From CAHJXF01 sp038225855 (GTDB lineage: Bacteria > Pseudomonadota > Gammaproteobacteria > Burkholderiales > Burkholderiaceae_D), in the NCBI GenBank assembly GCA_038225855.1, contig JBBRQU010000002.1, forward strand, positions 1-64,000: a DNA stretch of 64,000 nt. Reading direction: 5' to 3'. How positions within the stretch are numbered: the first letter of the stretch is position 1; every line of letters begins with the position of its first letter. Position numbers and translations under genes: made by a program. This document shows, one piece after another, positions 17,781-26,423 of this stretch. The notes under the pieces are model-generated. The model was not told the DNA's origin. It made no database searches and was given only the letters and a program-made list of their open reading frames with translations.

Positions 17781-19234
17781 GCGCCGCATTCCGTTGCGAT
17801 CTCTCCGCGCCCTCAAGCGCGTTGCCGCATGTGTGGGAACACACGGTCGGCAGCGACCATGCGCCGATGGCGTTGCGCGCCGACTGGCAGGCGCAACTCG
17901 TGCGCGCGCACGACGAACTGGGTTTCAGGCACGTGCGCTTTCACGGCATTCTCGACGACGACGTCGGCACCTTGCTGTGCCAGCAGGAGAAATTGGTCTA
18001 CGCGTTCTTCAACAGCGATCAGATCTTCGATTTCCTGTTGCGCATCGGCATGAAGCCGTTCGTCGAACTGTCGTTCATGCCGAGCATGCTGTCTTCGGGC
18101 TCGACCACGGTCTTCAAATACCGCGGCAACGTCACACCGCCCAAAGACTACGAACAATGGGCGGCTCTGATCGGAAAACTGGTCGGGCATTGGGTCGATC
18201 GTTACGGTCTCGCCGAAGTGCGGCAGTGGTTCTTCGAGGTCTGGAACGAACCGAACCTGAAGGCGTTCTGGACCGGCAAACAGGCCGATTACTTCAAGCT
18301 CTATCAATACACGGTCCGGGCGATCAAGGCAGTCGACAGAGAACTCCAGGTAGGCGGTCCGGCGACCGCGGAGAACGCCTGGGTGAGCGAGTTCCTCGAG
18401 TTCTGCGCCGCCAACCATGTGCCGGCCGACTTCGTCAGCACGCACCACTATCCGACCGACGCCTTTGTTCAATCCGGCGACGATAGCGAGACACAGTTGT
18501 CGAAGAGCCATCGCAGCGTGTTGCGCGATCAGGCGCGCGCGACGCACGAGCGCGCGCGAGGCACGCCGGTCTACTACACCGAGTGGTGCACGTCGTCGAA
18601 CCCCTTCGACCCGTTGCACGACGAGCCGTATGCGGCCGCGTTCGCGACCAAGACCAACATGGAAGCGGTTGGTTTCGTCGACGGCTACAGCTGGTGGACG
18701 TTCTCCGATATTTTCGAAGAGAACTATCTTTCTTCGGTGCCGTTCCATGGCGGCTTCGGCTTGTTGAATATCCACGGCATCGCCAAGCCCGTCTATCGCG
18801 CTTATCAATTGCTGCATGGCCTCGGGTTCGAGCAATTGCCGGTCGCGGGCTCGCATGCCACCGTCGATGCCTGGGTCGCGCGCGGCGACGACACGTTCAC
18901 CGTACTCGCGGTGAATTCGGCCTTGCCTAGGCAGCCGATCGTAACCGAGGACGCGCGCGTCACGCTGACCCGTGCCGTGCGCCCGACCGCAGCCACCATC
19001 GCGCGCATCGACGATGACCACGCCAACGTCAAGCGCGCATGGCTGGCGATGGGTGCCCCCGAATATCTTTCAGCCGATCAGGTGAGGATGCTGCACACGG
19101 CATCCGAACTCGAGTACCTCGCGCAGCCTTGCGATTTCGCGGACGGTGCGATCGAGCTCGCGTTCGCGCTGCCGGCGCAAGGGGTTGCCGCGATCACGCT
19201 GGACATTCCCTCCGCCGCGACACCACGAGGCTGA
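17777..19234 (+). CDS. Glycoside hydrolase family 39-like beta-xylosidase
   Basis: A 485-residue clan GH-A TIM-barrel hydrolase resembling GH39. FEVWNEPNLKAFWTG carries the acid/base Glu158 and YYTEWCTSSNP the nucleophile Glu269, at the ends of strands 4 and 7. SWWTFSDIFEE and FGLLNIHGIAKPVYRAY are also typical of GH39. No signal peptide. The ATG at 17777 overlaps the stop of the GH144-like gene, so the two glycosidases are coupled and probably attack the same intracellular oligosaccharide in sequence. Beta-xylosidase activity is the usual one for the family, but the actual sugar is open. Confidence 0.85.
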   Translation: MSAAFRCDLSAPSSALPHVWEHTVGSDHAPMALRADWQAQLVRAHDELGFRHVRFHGILDDDVGTLLCQQEKLVYAFFNSDQIFDFLLRIGMKPFVELSFMPSMLSSGSTTVFKYRGNVTPPKDYEQWAALIGKLVGHWVDRYGLAEVRQWFFEVWNEPNLKAFWTGKQADYFKLYQYTVRAIKAVDRELQVGGPATAENAWVSEFLEFCAANHVPADFVSTHHYPTDAFVQSGDDSETQLSKSHRSVLRDQARATHERARGTPVYYTEWCTSSNPFDPLHDEPYAAAFATKTNMEAVGFVDGYSWWTFSDIFEENYLSSVPFHGGFGLLNIHGIAKPVYRAYQLLHGLGFEQLPVAGSHATVDAWVARGDDTFTVLAVNSALPRQPIVTEDARVTLTRAVRPTAATIARIDDDHANVKRAWLAMGAPEYLSADQVRMLHTASELEYLAQPCDFADGAIELAFALPAQGVAAITLDIPSAATPRG

Positions 19235-19273
19235 GCGATGGGCCGCCACGATTTGATCGCGATCGGCGACCTG

Positions 19274-19290
19274 CTTAAGCGGCCCTTAAG
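19274..19290 (+). promoter_or_regulatory. PmrA/QseB-type box (CTTAAG-N5-CTTAAG)
   Basis: CTTAAG at 19274-19279 and again at 19285-19290, separated by five bases, sits 66 bases ahead of the PepSY gene. Half-sites of this form and spacing are bound by OmpR-family regulators such as PmrA and QseB. The site also extends to a perfect inverted repeat, TGCTTAAG...CTTAAGCA (19272-19292). The two-component genes themselves are not in this window. Confidence 0.55.
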
Positions 19291-19355
19291 CATCACCCGC
19301 CAGAATGAACGAATCACTTGCGTCGATCTTCGGCGCATGCGTTTTGGAGAAAAGA

Positions 19356-19706
19356 ATGAGAAAAATAATCGGCTTTGCCGGCGCCGCGGTCGGCGCGGGT
19401 CTTTCGCTCACGATGATATTTGCTCACGCGCAAGACACCCCTTCCTCACTGATGAACGAAGCCAAGGTATCGGAAGCAAGCGCGCGGGCGACCGCGCTGG
19501 CGAAGGCGCCGAACGGAACAGTGCAAAGTTTCGAGTTGGAAAGGGAAAACGGTTTGCTGGTCTGGTCGTTCGATATTGCGAGGCCGCGAACGAAAAACAT
19601 CATCGAGGTACAAGTCGATGCCATAAGCGGAAAAATCGCATCGGTGAAAACCGAAACTCCGGCGGCGCAGGCGAAGGAGGCGAAGGCCGACCGGTCCGGG
19701 AAATAG
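19356..19706 (+). CDS. Small exported PepSY-domain protein
   Basis: A 116-residue protein with a signal peptide (residues 1-25, ending AHAQD) and one PepSY-like domain, seen as VSEASARATALAKAPNGTV, then ELERENGLLVWSFDI and IEVQVDAISGKIASV. The ATG at 19356 has GGAGA four to eight bases ahead. PepSY proteins are often envelope proteins co-regulated with PmrAB/QseBC-like systems; the CTTAAG box upstream supports this. Its codon use and base composition are less GC-rich than the neighbours. The lysine-rich tail is low complexity. Molecular function is unknown. Confidence 0.85.
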   Translation: MRKIIGFAGAAVGAGLSLTMIFAHAQDTPSSLMNEAKVSEASARATALAKAPNGTVQSFELERENGLLVWSFDIARPRTKNIIEVQVDAISGKIASVKTETPAAQAKEAKADRSGK

Positions 19707-19740
19707 GCGCTCGCGCGGGCGTGGACCCGCACGCATCGCG

Positions 19741-19938
19741 TTGATCGACGGTCTGAATGTCGAGATCGATCTTCGGCCGATCGAGCTCACTGCGATTCAT
19801 AAGTTGGCAACACGCCATCGGCTCACGGTTTACGATGCGCTCTATCTCGACTTGGCCGCACGCGAAGGCGTGGGCCTCGCCACCCACGAAGACGCCTTGA
19901 AACGCGCGGTGAAAACCGCGAACGTCACGATCATTTAG
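19741..19938 (+). pseudogene. C-terminal fragment of a VapC/PIN-domain toxin
   Basis: A 65-codon frame with only a TTG start reads as the second half of a PIN-domain ribonuclease: KLATRHRLTVYDALYLDLAA followed by REGVGLATHEDALKRAV. Conserved VYDALYLDLA and the late acidic position are present, but the N-terminal PIN aspartate and half of the normal 130-140 residues are missing. There is no antitoxin gene. It lies 16 bp ahead of alaS. A short expressed protein cannot be excluded, but decay is more likely. Confidence 0.65.
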
Positions 19939-19954
19939 CCAGGAAAAAACGCAC

Positions 19955-22588
19955 GTGAAGTCCGCCGAAATTCGCGACAAGTTCCTCGAGTTCTTCGAAG
20001 CCGAAGGGCATGCCATCGTGCGTTCGTCTTCTCTGGTGCCGGGCAACGACCCCACGCTCCTGTTCACGAACGCGGGGATGAACCAGTTCAAGGACGTGTT
20101 CACCGGCGTCGAGCAACGGCCCTACGTGCGCGCAACCACGTCGCAGAAGTGCGTGCGCGCGGGCGGCAAGCACAACGATCTCGAGAACGTCGGCTACACC
20201 GCGCGGCATCACACGTTCTTCGAGATGCTCGGCAACTTCAGTTTCGGCGACTACTTCAAGCGCGACGCGATCCGTTACGCGTGGAAGCTGATCACCGAAG
20301 TCTATGGGCTGCCCAAGGACAAGCTGTGGACCACCGTCTACATCGACGACGACGAAGCCTTCGACCTCTGGACGAAGGAGATCGGCGTGCCGGCCGAACG
20401 CTGCATCCGCATCGGCGACAAGCCCGGCGGCAAGGCATTCGAGAGCGACAACTTCTGGACGATGGGCGACACCGGTCCGTGCGGCCCGTGCAGCGAAATT
20501 TTCTACGACCACGGACCCGACGTGTGGGGCGGGCCTCCCGGCTCGTCGGACGCGGACGGCGACCGCTACATCGAGATCTGGAATCTCGTCTTCATGCAAT
20601 TCAATCGCGACGAGGCCGGCACGCTGCACAAGCTGCCCAGGCCTTCGGTCGATACCGGCATGGGACTCGAGCGTTTGTCGGCGGTGCTCCAGCACGTGCA
20701 CAGCAATTACGAGATCGATCTCTTCCAGCAATTGATTACGGCGGCTGCGCGCGAGACCGGCACCAAGGACCTCGCCGACAATTCATTGAAGGTCATCGCG
20801 GACCACATTCGCGCGTGTTCGTTCCTGATCGCCGACGGCGTGATTCCGAGCAACGAGGGACGCGGCTATGTGCTTCGTCGCATCGTGCGTCGCGCGCTCC
20901 GGCACGGCCACAAGCTCGGACAGACGCAACCCTTCTTCCACAGGCTGGTTGCCGACCTTGCCGGCGAAATGGGCGGCGCCTATCCCGAACTCGTCGAGCA
21001 GCGCGAACGCATCGCGAGCGTATTGAAGCAGGAGGAAGAACGCTTCGGCGAGACGCTGGAGAACGGCATGAAGATTCTCGATGCCGAGCTCGCGCATGTA
21101 GGCAAGGGCGGCTCGCTGGCCGGCAAGGTCGCGTTCACGCTCTATGACACCTATGGTTTTCCCGTCGACCTTACGGCCGACATCTGTCGCGAGCGCGAGG
21201 TCACCGTCGACATGGCGGGCTTCGATGCTGCGATGGATCGCCAGCGCACACAGGCGCGCGCGGCGGGCAAGTTCAAGACGGCAGGCGGCGTCGAGTATGG
21301 CGGCGCGAAAACCGAGTTCACCGGCTACGAGCAACTGCACGAGCACGCCAGCGTCATCGCAATCTATGTCGCCGGCACGTCGGTCGATCGCGTCGCTTCC
21401 GACGAGGACGCCGTGATCGTGCTCGACCGCACGCCGTTCTATGCCGAGTCGGGTGGACAGATTGGCGATGCGGGCCGGCTCTCGAACGCGAGTGCGCAAT
21501 TCGACGTCAGCGACACGCAGAAGATTCAACCCGAGGTGTTCGGGCATCACGGTCGCGTGTCGCGCGGCGAGTTGAAGGTGGGCGACCGGGTCGATGCGGT
21601 GGTCGATGCCGAGCGCCGCGCGGCGACGGTTCGCAATCACTCGGCCACGCACCTGATGCACAAGGCCTTGCGCGACGTGCTCGGCACGCACGTGCAGCAG
21701 CGCGGCTCGCTGGTCGATGCAGGCAAGACGCGCTTCGACTTCTCGCACAACGCGCCGATCAGCGCGGACGAAATTCGCCGGGTCGAGACGATCGTCAACA
21801 AGGAAGTGCTGGCCAATGTCGCCACGCGCGTCAACGTGTTGCCGTTCGACGATGCCGTCAAGAAGGGCGCGATGGCGCTCTTCGGCGAGAAGTACGGCGA
21901 CGTGGTGCGCACGCTCGAGATCGGCACGTCGCACGAACTGTGCGGCGGCACGCACGTGGCGCGCACCGGCGATATCGGCCTCTTCAAGATCGTGTCCGAA
22001 GGCGGCGTCGCGGCCGGCGTGCGTCGCATCGAGGCGGTCACCGGCGAGAACGCGCTGGCCGTGGTGCAGGCGCTCGATACGCGCGTGCACGAAGCCGCAT
22101 CGGCATTGAAGGCGCAGCCCGAAGAAGTGACGCAGCGCATCGGGCAGATCCTCGAGAACGTGAAGTCGCTCGAACGCGAACTCGCGCGCATGAAATCGAA
22201 GCTCGCGTCGTCGCAGGGCGACGACCTCGCATCGCAGGCGATCGATGTGGCGGGCAGGAACGGCGCGGGGCTTCGCGTACTCGCAACGCAACTCGAGGGC
22301 GCCGACGTCAAGACCTTGCGCGAGACGATGGATCAATTGAAGGCGAAGCTGAAGAGCGCGGTGATCGTGTTGTCGGCGGTCGATGCGGGCAGGGTCAGCC
22401 TGATCGCTGGCGTCACGTCCGATCTCACATCGCAGGTCAAGGCGGGCGAGCTCGTCAACTTCGTTGCGCAGCAGGTCGGCGGCAAGGGCGGCGGCAAGGC
22501 CGACACCGCGCAGGCGGGCGGCACCGAGCCGTCCAAGCTTGCCGCTGCGCTGGCGTCGGTGCGCGGCTTTGTCGAAGAGCGCACGTGA
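19955..22588 (+). CDS. alaS: Alanine-tRNA ligase
   Basis: Charges tRNA-Ala with alanine. The 877-residue protein covers the class II catalytic core (RDKFLEFFEAEGH, GNDPTLLFTNAGMNQFKD, then the ADHIRACSFLIADG region), the editing domain with its zinc-binding NHSATHLMHKAL and HELCGGTHVARTGDIG motifs, and the C-terminal C-Ala domain. It starts with GTG at 19955 behind AGGAAAAAA; no in-frame ATG nearby would keep the conserved SAEIRDKFL start. The stop overlaps the ATG of the next gene (TGATG). Confidence 0.98.
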   Translation: MKSAEIRDKFLEFFEAEGHAIVRSSSLVPGNDPTLLFTNAGMNQFKDVFTGVEQRPYVRATTSQKCVRAGGKHNDLENVGYTARHHTFFEMLGNFSFGDYFKRDAIRYAWKLITEVYGLPKDKLWTTVYIDDDEAFDLWTKEIGVPAERCIRIGDKPGGKAFESDNFWTMGDTGPCGPCSEIFYDHGPDVWGGPPGSSDADGDRYIEIWNLVFMQFNRDEAGTLHKLPRPSVDTGMGLERLSAVLQHVHSNYEIDLFQQLITAAARETGTKDLADNSLKVIADHIRACSFLIADGVIPSNEGRGYVLRRIVRRALRHGHKLGQTQPFFHRLVADLAGEMGGAYPELVEQRERIASVLKQEEERFGETLENGMKILDAELAHVGKGGSLAGKVAFTLYDTYGFPVDLTADICREREVTVDMAGFDAAMDRQRTQARAAGKFKTAGGVEYGGAKTEFTGYEQLHEHASVIAIYVAGTSVDRVASDEDAVIVLDRTPFYAESGGQIGDAGRLSNASAQFDVSDTQKIQPEVFGHHGRVSRGELKVGDRVDAVVDAERRAATVRNHSATHLMHKALRDVLGTHVQQRGSLVDAGKTRFDFSHNAPISADEIRRVETIVNKEVLANVATRVNVLPFDDAVKKGAMALFGEKYGDVVRTLEIGTSHELCGGTHVARTGDIGLFKIVSEGGVAAGVRRIEAVTGENALAVVQALDTRVHEAASALKAQPEEVTQRIGQILENVKSLERELARMKSKLASSQGDDLASQAIDVAGRNGAGLRVLATQLEGADVKTLRETMDQLKAKLKSAVIVLSAVDAGRVSLIAGVTSDLTSQVKAGELVNFVAQQVGGKGGGKADTAQAGGTEPSKLAAALASVRGFVEERT

Positions 22589-23169
22589 TGCGTGCGAAAG
22601 TGCGGCCCGAACATCTGCGCATTCGTCACGCCGAACCTTCCGACTACGAGGCGGTGGCCGCGAGCATGGCGACGCCGATCGCATGCGCGGGAACGTTGCA
22701 GTTGCCGTTCCCTTCGATCGAGTCGCGGCGCGAGCGCATGGCCAAGCCCGACTCGAACGCGATGTTGCTCGTCGCCGAAGTTCGCGATCCGGACGCGCCC
22801 GGCGGCGCCTATGAAGTCGTCGGCAATGTCGGACTGGATTCTTATGGCCCGTCACGACGCCGCCGTCACGCGATGGGTCTGGGAATGGCGGTTCGCGACG
22901 ACTGGCAGGGCCGCGGCATCGGCACCGCGTTGATGAGCGCCGCACTCGATCGCGCCGACAACTGGATGAACGTGTTGCGCATCGAGATCACGGTCTTTGT
23001 CGATAACGAGCCGGCCATCGCGCTCTATCGCCGCTTCGGCTTCGTTATGGAAGGGCGGCACCGCGCCTATGCATTGCGCAATGGCGTATACGTGGATAGC
23101 TATGCGATGGCGCGTCTGCATCCCGATCCACCGATGCTGCCCGGGCCATTGAAGGAGGACTCGTTGTGA
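22588..23169 (+). CDS. GNAT family N-acetyltransferase
   Basis: A 193-residue Gcn5-related acetyltransferase. LRIRHAEPSDYEAVAASMA begins the fold; VRDDWQGRGIGTALMSAALD is the acetyl-CoA-binding motif; ALYRRFGFVMEGRHR completes it. It is coupled to alaS by a TGATG overlap and to the small lipoprotein gene by another overlap at its stop. Likeness to putative phosphinothricin/aminoacid acetyltransferases is general; substrate unknown. Confidence 0.87.
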   Translation: MRAKVRPEHLRIRHAEPSDYEAVAASMATPIACAGTLQLPFPSIESRRERMAKPDSNAMLLVAEVRDPDAPGGAYEVVGNVGLDSYGPSRRRRHAMGLGMAVRDDWQGRGIGTALMSAALDRADNWMNVLRIEITVFVDNEPAIALYRRFGFVMEGRHRAYALRNGVYVDSYAMARLHPDPPMLPGPLKEDSL

Positions 23170-23387
23170 ATCGAATCTGCATGAGGGTCGTTGTGATCCC
23201 CTTGCTCTGCGTCTGCTTCGGCGTCGGCGGCTGCGCCGTCATCGCCGTCGCCGATGCCGTTGGCACGGTCGCGGTCAAGACTGTCGGCGTCGCAGCCGAT
23301 GCGGCGATCGGCACGGTCAAGGTCGCAGGCAAGGTCGTCGGCAAAGCGGCGGACGCGGCGCTCGGCAGCGACAAGCCGGCGAAGTAA
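23166..23387 (+). CDS. Small predicted lipoprotein with Val/Ala/Lys repeats
   Basis: A 73-residue protein, starting with GTG at 23166 behind a strong GAAGGAGGA site; an in-frame ATG at 23181 is a possible alternative. A short hydrophobic signal ends in VGGC, a lipobox, so the mature protein would begin at Cys24 and be anchored in the envelope. The mature part is built from near-repeats (ADAVGTVAVKTVGVAADAAI, then GTVKVAGKVVGKAADAA), a composition seen in small amphipathic lipoproteins. Function not recognised. Confidence 0.7.
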   Translation: MNRICMRVVVIPLLCVCFGVGGCAVIAVADAVGTVAVKTVGVAADAAIGTVKVAGKVVGKAADAALGSDKPAK

Positions 23388-23405
23388 CCGTTGTCGATCC
23401 CATCG

Positions 23406-23981
23406 ATGCAGCCGTCTGCGCTTGCCTACCGTTTCTGCCCGCGATGCGCTTCGCCGCTCGAATCGCGCGAGACCGCTGGCCGCACGCGCCCGGCGTGTCC
23501 CGCGTGTCACTACGTCCAGTGGAACAACCCGCTGCCGGTGCTGGCTGCGCTGGTCGAATACCAAGGCCGCATCCTGCTCGCGCGCAACGCACAGTGGGCT
23601 GAGGGGATGTTCGCGCTGGTCACGGGTTTTCTCGAGGCCGACGAGACTCCCGAACAAGGCATGGCGCGCGAATTGAAGGAAGAGACCAACCTCGACACCG
23701 ACAAGCTCACGCTGATCGGCGTCTATGAGTTCATGCGAAAGAACGAGCTGATCATCGCCTATCATGTCGAGGCGAGCGGCACGATCCGGTTGAATGAGGA
23801 GCTGGTGGACTTCAGGCTGATCGCACCCGAACGCCTGCGGCCGCGTCGCGTGGGTACCGGTTACGCGATGGCCGACTGGATGCGCTCGCGGGGATTGCCG
23901 GTGGAGTTCATCGATATGCCGAAACCGTCATCGTCGGCAACTCAGATCTTGGACGATCGCCCCCGGACCACCTCGACATGA
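23406..23981 (+). CDS. NUDIX hydrolase with N-terminal zinc ribbon
   Basis: A 191-residue NUDIX hydrolase. An N-terminal zinc ribbon is formed by FCPRCASPL and CPACHYVQW (four cysteines). The NUDIX box follows, GFLEADETPEQGMARELKEE, with the metal-binding REXXEE glutamates intact. These enzymes split nucleoside diphosphates linked to another moiety; the NudC/NADH-pyrophosphatase group has the same ribbon. The ATG at 23406 is used; a TTG at 23391 would add five residues. It lies 18 bp behind the lipoprotein gene. Confidence 0.88.
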   Translation: MQPSALAYRFCPRCASPLESRETAGRTRPACPACHYVQWNNPLPVLAALVEYQGRILLARNAQWAEGMFALVTGFLEADETPEQGMARELKEETNLDTDKLTLIGVYEFMRKNELIIAYHVEASGTIRLNEELVDFRLIAPERLRPRRVGTGYAMADWMRSRGLPVEFIDMPKPSSSATQILDDRPRTTST

Positions 23982-24012
23982 ATCGCATGCAACGACTGAT
24001 CGAGCGACACCT

Positions 24013-24255
24013 ATGAACACCGATTTGACGACCGACAACGAAGTGGACGCGAAGGGGCTGTTGTGTCCGTTGCCCATCCTGCGCGCGAAGAAAGCCCTGG
24101 CGTCGATTCAGAGTGGGCACCTGTTGCGCGTCCTCGCGACCGATCCCGGCTCGGTCCGCGACTTCCAGGCGTTCTCGCGACAGACCGGCAACGAGCTGGT
24201 CTCGCAGACCAAGAGCGACGACGGGGTGTGGTCGCATGTGTTGCGGCGTCGGTAG
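24013..24255 (+). CDS. tusA: TusA-family sulfurtransferase
   Basis: An 80-residue TusA/SirA/YedF-family sulfur carrier. VDAKGLLCPLPILRAKKAL contains the CPxP motif with the sulfur-accepting Cys18. The protein is the usual size. TusA relays sulfur from IscS for tRNA thiolation or to sulfur-oxidation proteins; nothing nearby decides between these. It follows the NUDIX gene by 31 bp and is followed by a palindromic repeat. Confidence 0.9.
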   Translation: MNTDLTTDNEVDAKGLLCPLPILRAKKALASIQSGHLLRVLATDPGSVRDFQAFSRQTGNELVSQTKSDDGVWSHVLRRR

Positions 24256-24264
24256 ATCCAGTTT

Positions 24265-24340
24265 GTCGTTCCTGCGCATGCGGGAACCCAGCGGCTTCGG
24301 AAAATGCAACGACACTGGGTCCCTGCGGACGAGGGACGAC
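24265..24340. repeat. Intergenic palindromic repeat (TCCTGC/GCGGGA-type)
   Basis: GTCGTTCCTGCGCATGCGGG at 24265-24284 is answered by CCCTGCGGACGAGGGACGAC at 24321-24340, with CACTGGGT next to the second arm, as in the copies at 280-351 and 34418-34489. It lies between the convergent tusA and asmA-like genes, where it may end both transcripts. Confidence 0.65.
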
Positions 24341-24349
24341 GTTGCGAAC

Positions 24350-26365
24350 TCACCTCACGCTCTTTGCCAGCTTCTTCTCCGGCAACCGCTCATCGGTATT
24401 TTTCACCGGCGCGTTCCTGATTGCCGACAGCAGCTCGGAGCAGTCGGCGTCTTTCCCCGGCGCCGTCTCGATCAGAGGAAGCAACGCCGCGAGCGGATTG
24501 ATCAGGCCCAGCGCAATCGCGCCGCCCACGCGCGTGGCCAGCGGCGCCAATTGGGGACTGACCTTCGGCGATGCGAAGGACCCGTTGACATTGAACGGCG
24601 TGCGCAATACCACGATGCTCCGCTGCTTGGGCAGCGGCGTGATCTTCAGGTCGAGCTGTTCGGTTGCGAAGTTGGCGCTGCCGTCAATTCGGATCACGGT
24701 GAGGTCGGTATCGATCAACGCGGTCCTGGTCGTCATCGCGCCGTCCTTCATCGCTAAGTCGCCGAGCGCGCATCGCACCAGTGTGTCCTTGTCGCCCAGC
24801 AGGTAACGCACGATTTGCGGACCCTGAAGGCCGATCAGCTCCAGCAGCAACGAACTCAATTTGCCGCGACCCATCGCGATCTGCGCGGTGCCGTTCGAGG
24901 AGGCCAGCATCGCCGCAATCGAGTTGCCGCGTCCGTCGAGCTTGACGGTCCCATTGAGTCGTCCGAGAGACGCCTTCGAGCTGTCGGTCAATTTGGGCGT
25001 GAGGCGAGACAGTCGCAGATCCTTGAAGCGCGCATCGACATCCGCATGCATGGTCGTGTTGCTGCCATCGAAGCGGAAGTTGCCGCCCATCGTGCCGTCG
25101 GCAAAGCCGAACGTCAGCGGCGTGAACGACAGCACGCGATCCTGCATCACGACGTGCATGTCGAGATTGTCGAAGGGAAGCGACCCTGCGTTCTTGATCG
25201 CCTTCGCGGTGAAGCGCACGTCGGCGTCGAGCGTGTCCCATTTTTCCGTGTCGAATTTGTTTTGCGGCAGCAGCTTGCCTGACTTGGCCGCAACCGCTTC
25301 GGCTGCCGCCTTGTTCCCCGCCGGCGTCTTGCCTATCAATGGCGCAAAGTCCGTCAGATCGAGTTGCTTCGAGACCATCGTTCCCGAGACGTACGGACGG
25401 CTCCTGTGATCGGCACGCTTCTCGAACATGACCGAACCGGCGAGGTCGCTCGAACCCACCCGACCCGTGAAGTCGTCGTAGCGATAGACGCGGTCGGCGA
25501 AGCGCAGGTGTCCGGTCGTCTGGTAGGGCGGCGTCTCGGGCAGGCCCATGCCGACGATGCGCAACCACTCGCCGAGGTTCTGGCCGCTGACTGAGACCTT
25601 CAGATCGCCGGCCTTGAGTGCCGCGAGCCCGGTCACGGTGCCATCGGCCGAGACATGCGTGGCGCCGATCGTGGCCTTGGCGTTGAAGGGATAGGCGGTG
25701 CTCGTGTCCTGCAGCTTCAACACGTCGCCACCAATGGCGTCGATCGCGAGCTTCAGCCCGTTCCACTTGCCGCTCGCTTTTGCGCCTATGCCTCGTGTCG
25801 CGCCGCCGCCTCTGGTATCGAGGTTCTCGCCGCTCAACGTGGCGAGGTCGATCTGCACGTCGGTGTTCCTGTGCTTGACCACATAGCCCACGTGTCCACG
25901 ATTCAACACGACCTCACCGAACACGACCGACGTGCTCGAATCCTTCTGGTCCTTGTCGAAGTACCAGTTGCGCTTGCCGTCGGCGGACTCTTCGAGGTTG
26001 ACGATAGGCTTGTCGACGATCAGATGCGGAAGCACGAAGCGCTTGTGCAGCAAGTCGAGGAGCGAGACGGTCGTGTCGACATGATCCACCGACGCCATCT
26101 GCGGGGTCGAAGCCCACGCCGGATTGCCGAGCTTGAGACCATCGATCGTGACGCGCGGGCCTTGCAGCCAATAGAGCCAGATGTCGCCGTCGATCGCGAA
26201 GCTGCGCCCTGTGCCGTGCTCCACATTCGAGACGATCGTGTCGCGCAGGAAGTTGAGCTTCCAGGGAAACAGGAACGTCGCGCAGATCGCGAGCAGAACG
26301 ATGACCGGCGCCCACCACCAGGAGATGTGGCGTTTGCTTCGGGAAGGCGTTTCGAACAGGGGCAT
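24350..26365 (-). CDS. AsmA family protein
   Basis: A 671-residue AsmA-type protein, with one N-terminal membrane helix (WWWAPVIVLLAICATFLF, about residues 16-33) and a large periplasmic part rich in beta strands. The N-terminal segment GRSFAIDGDIWLYWLQGPRV and LKLGNPAWA near residues 54-85 are AsmA landmarks, and the C-terminal AsmA_2-like region includes LDGRGNSIAAMLASSNGTAQ. Such proteins are thought to bridge the envelope and carry phospholipids to the outer membrane. It lies last in a leftward run after dut, 58 bp apart. Confidence 0.88.
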   Translation of the reverse strand: MPLFETPSRSKRHISWWWAPVIVLLAICATFLFPWKLNFLRDTIVSNVEHGTGRSFAIDGDIWLYWLQGPRVTIDGLKLGNPAWASTPQMASVDHVDTTVSLLDLLHKRFVLPHLIVDKPIVNLEESADGKRNWYFDKDQKDSSTSVVFGEVVLNRGHVGYVVKHRNTDVQIDLATLSGENLDTRGGGATRGIGAKASGKWNGLKLAIDAIGGDVLKLQDTSTAYPFNAKATIGATHVSADGTVTGLAALKAGDLKVSVSGQNLGEWLRIVGMGLPETPPYQTTGHLRFADRVYRYDDFTGRVGSSDLAGSVMFEKRADHRSRPYVSGTMVSKQLDLTDFAPLIGKTPAGNKAAAEAVAAKSGKLLPQNKFDTEKWDTLDADVRFTAKAIKNAGSLPFDNLDMHVVMQDRVLSFTPLTFGFADGTMGGNFRFDGSNTTMHADVDARFKDLRLSRLTPKLTDSSKASLGRLNGTVKLDGRGNSIAAMLASSNGTAQIAMGRGKLSSLLLELIGLQGPQIVRYLLGDKDTLVRCALGDLAMKDGAMTTRTALIDTDLTVIRIDGSANFATEQLDLKITPLPKQRSIVVLRTPFNVNGSFASPKVSPQLAPLATRVGGAIALGLINPLAALLPLIETAPGKDADCSELLSAIRNAPVKNTDERLPEKKLAKSVR

Positions 26366-26423
26366 CGCGTTGTGATGACCGGATCAGGTCAAGGTTCCTC
26401 GGAGATCGTCTGAAGCGCGCAAC

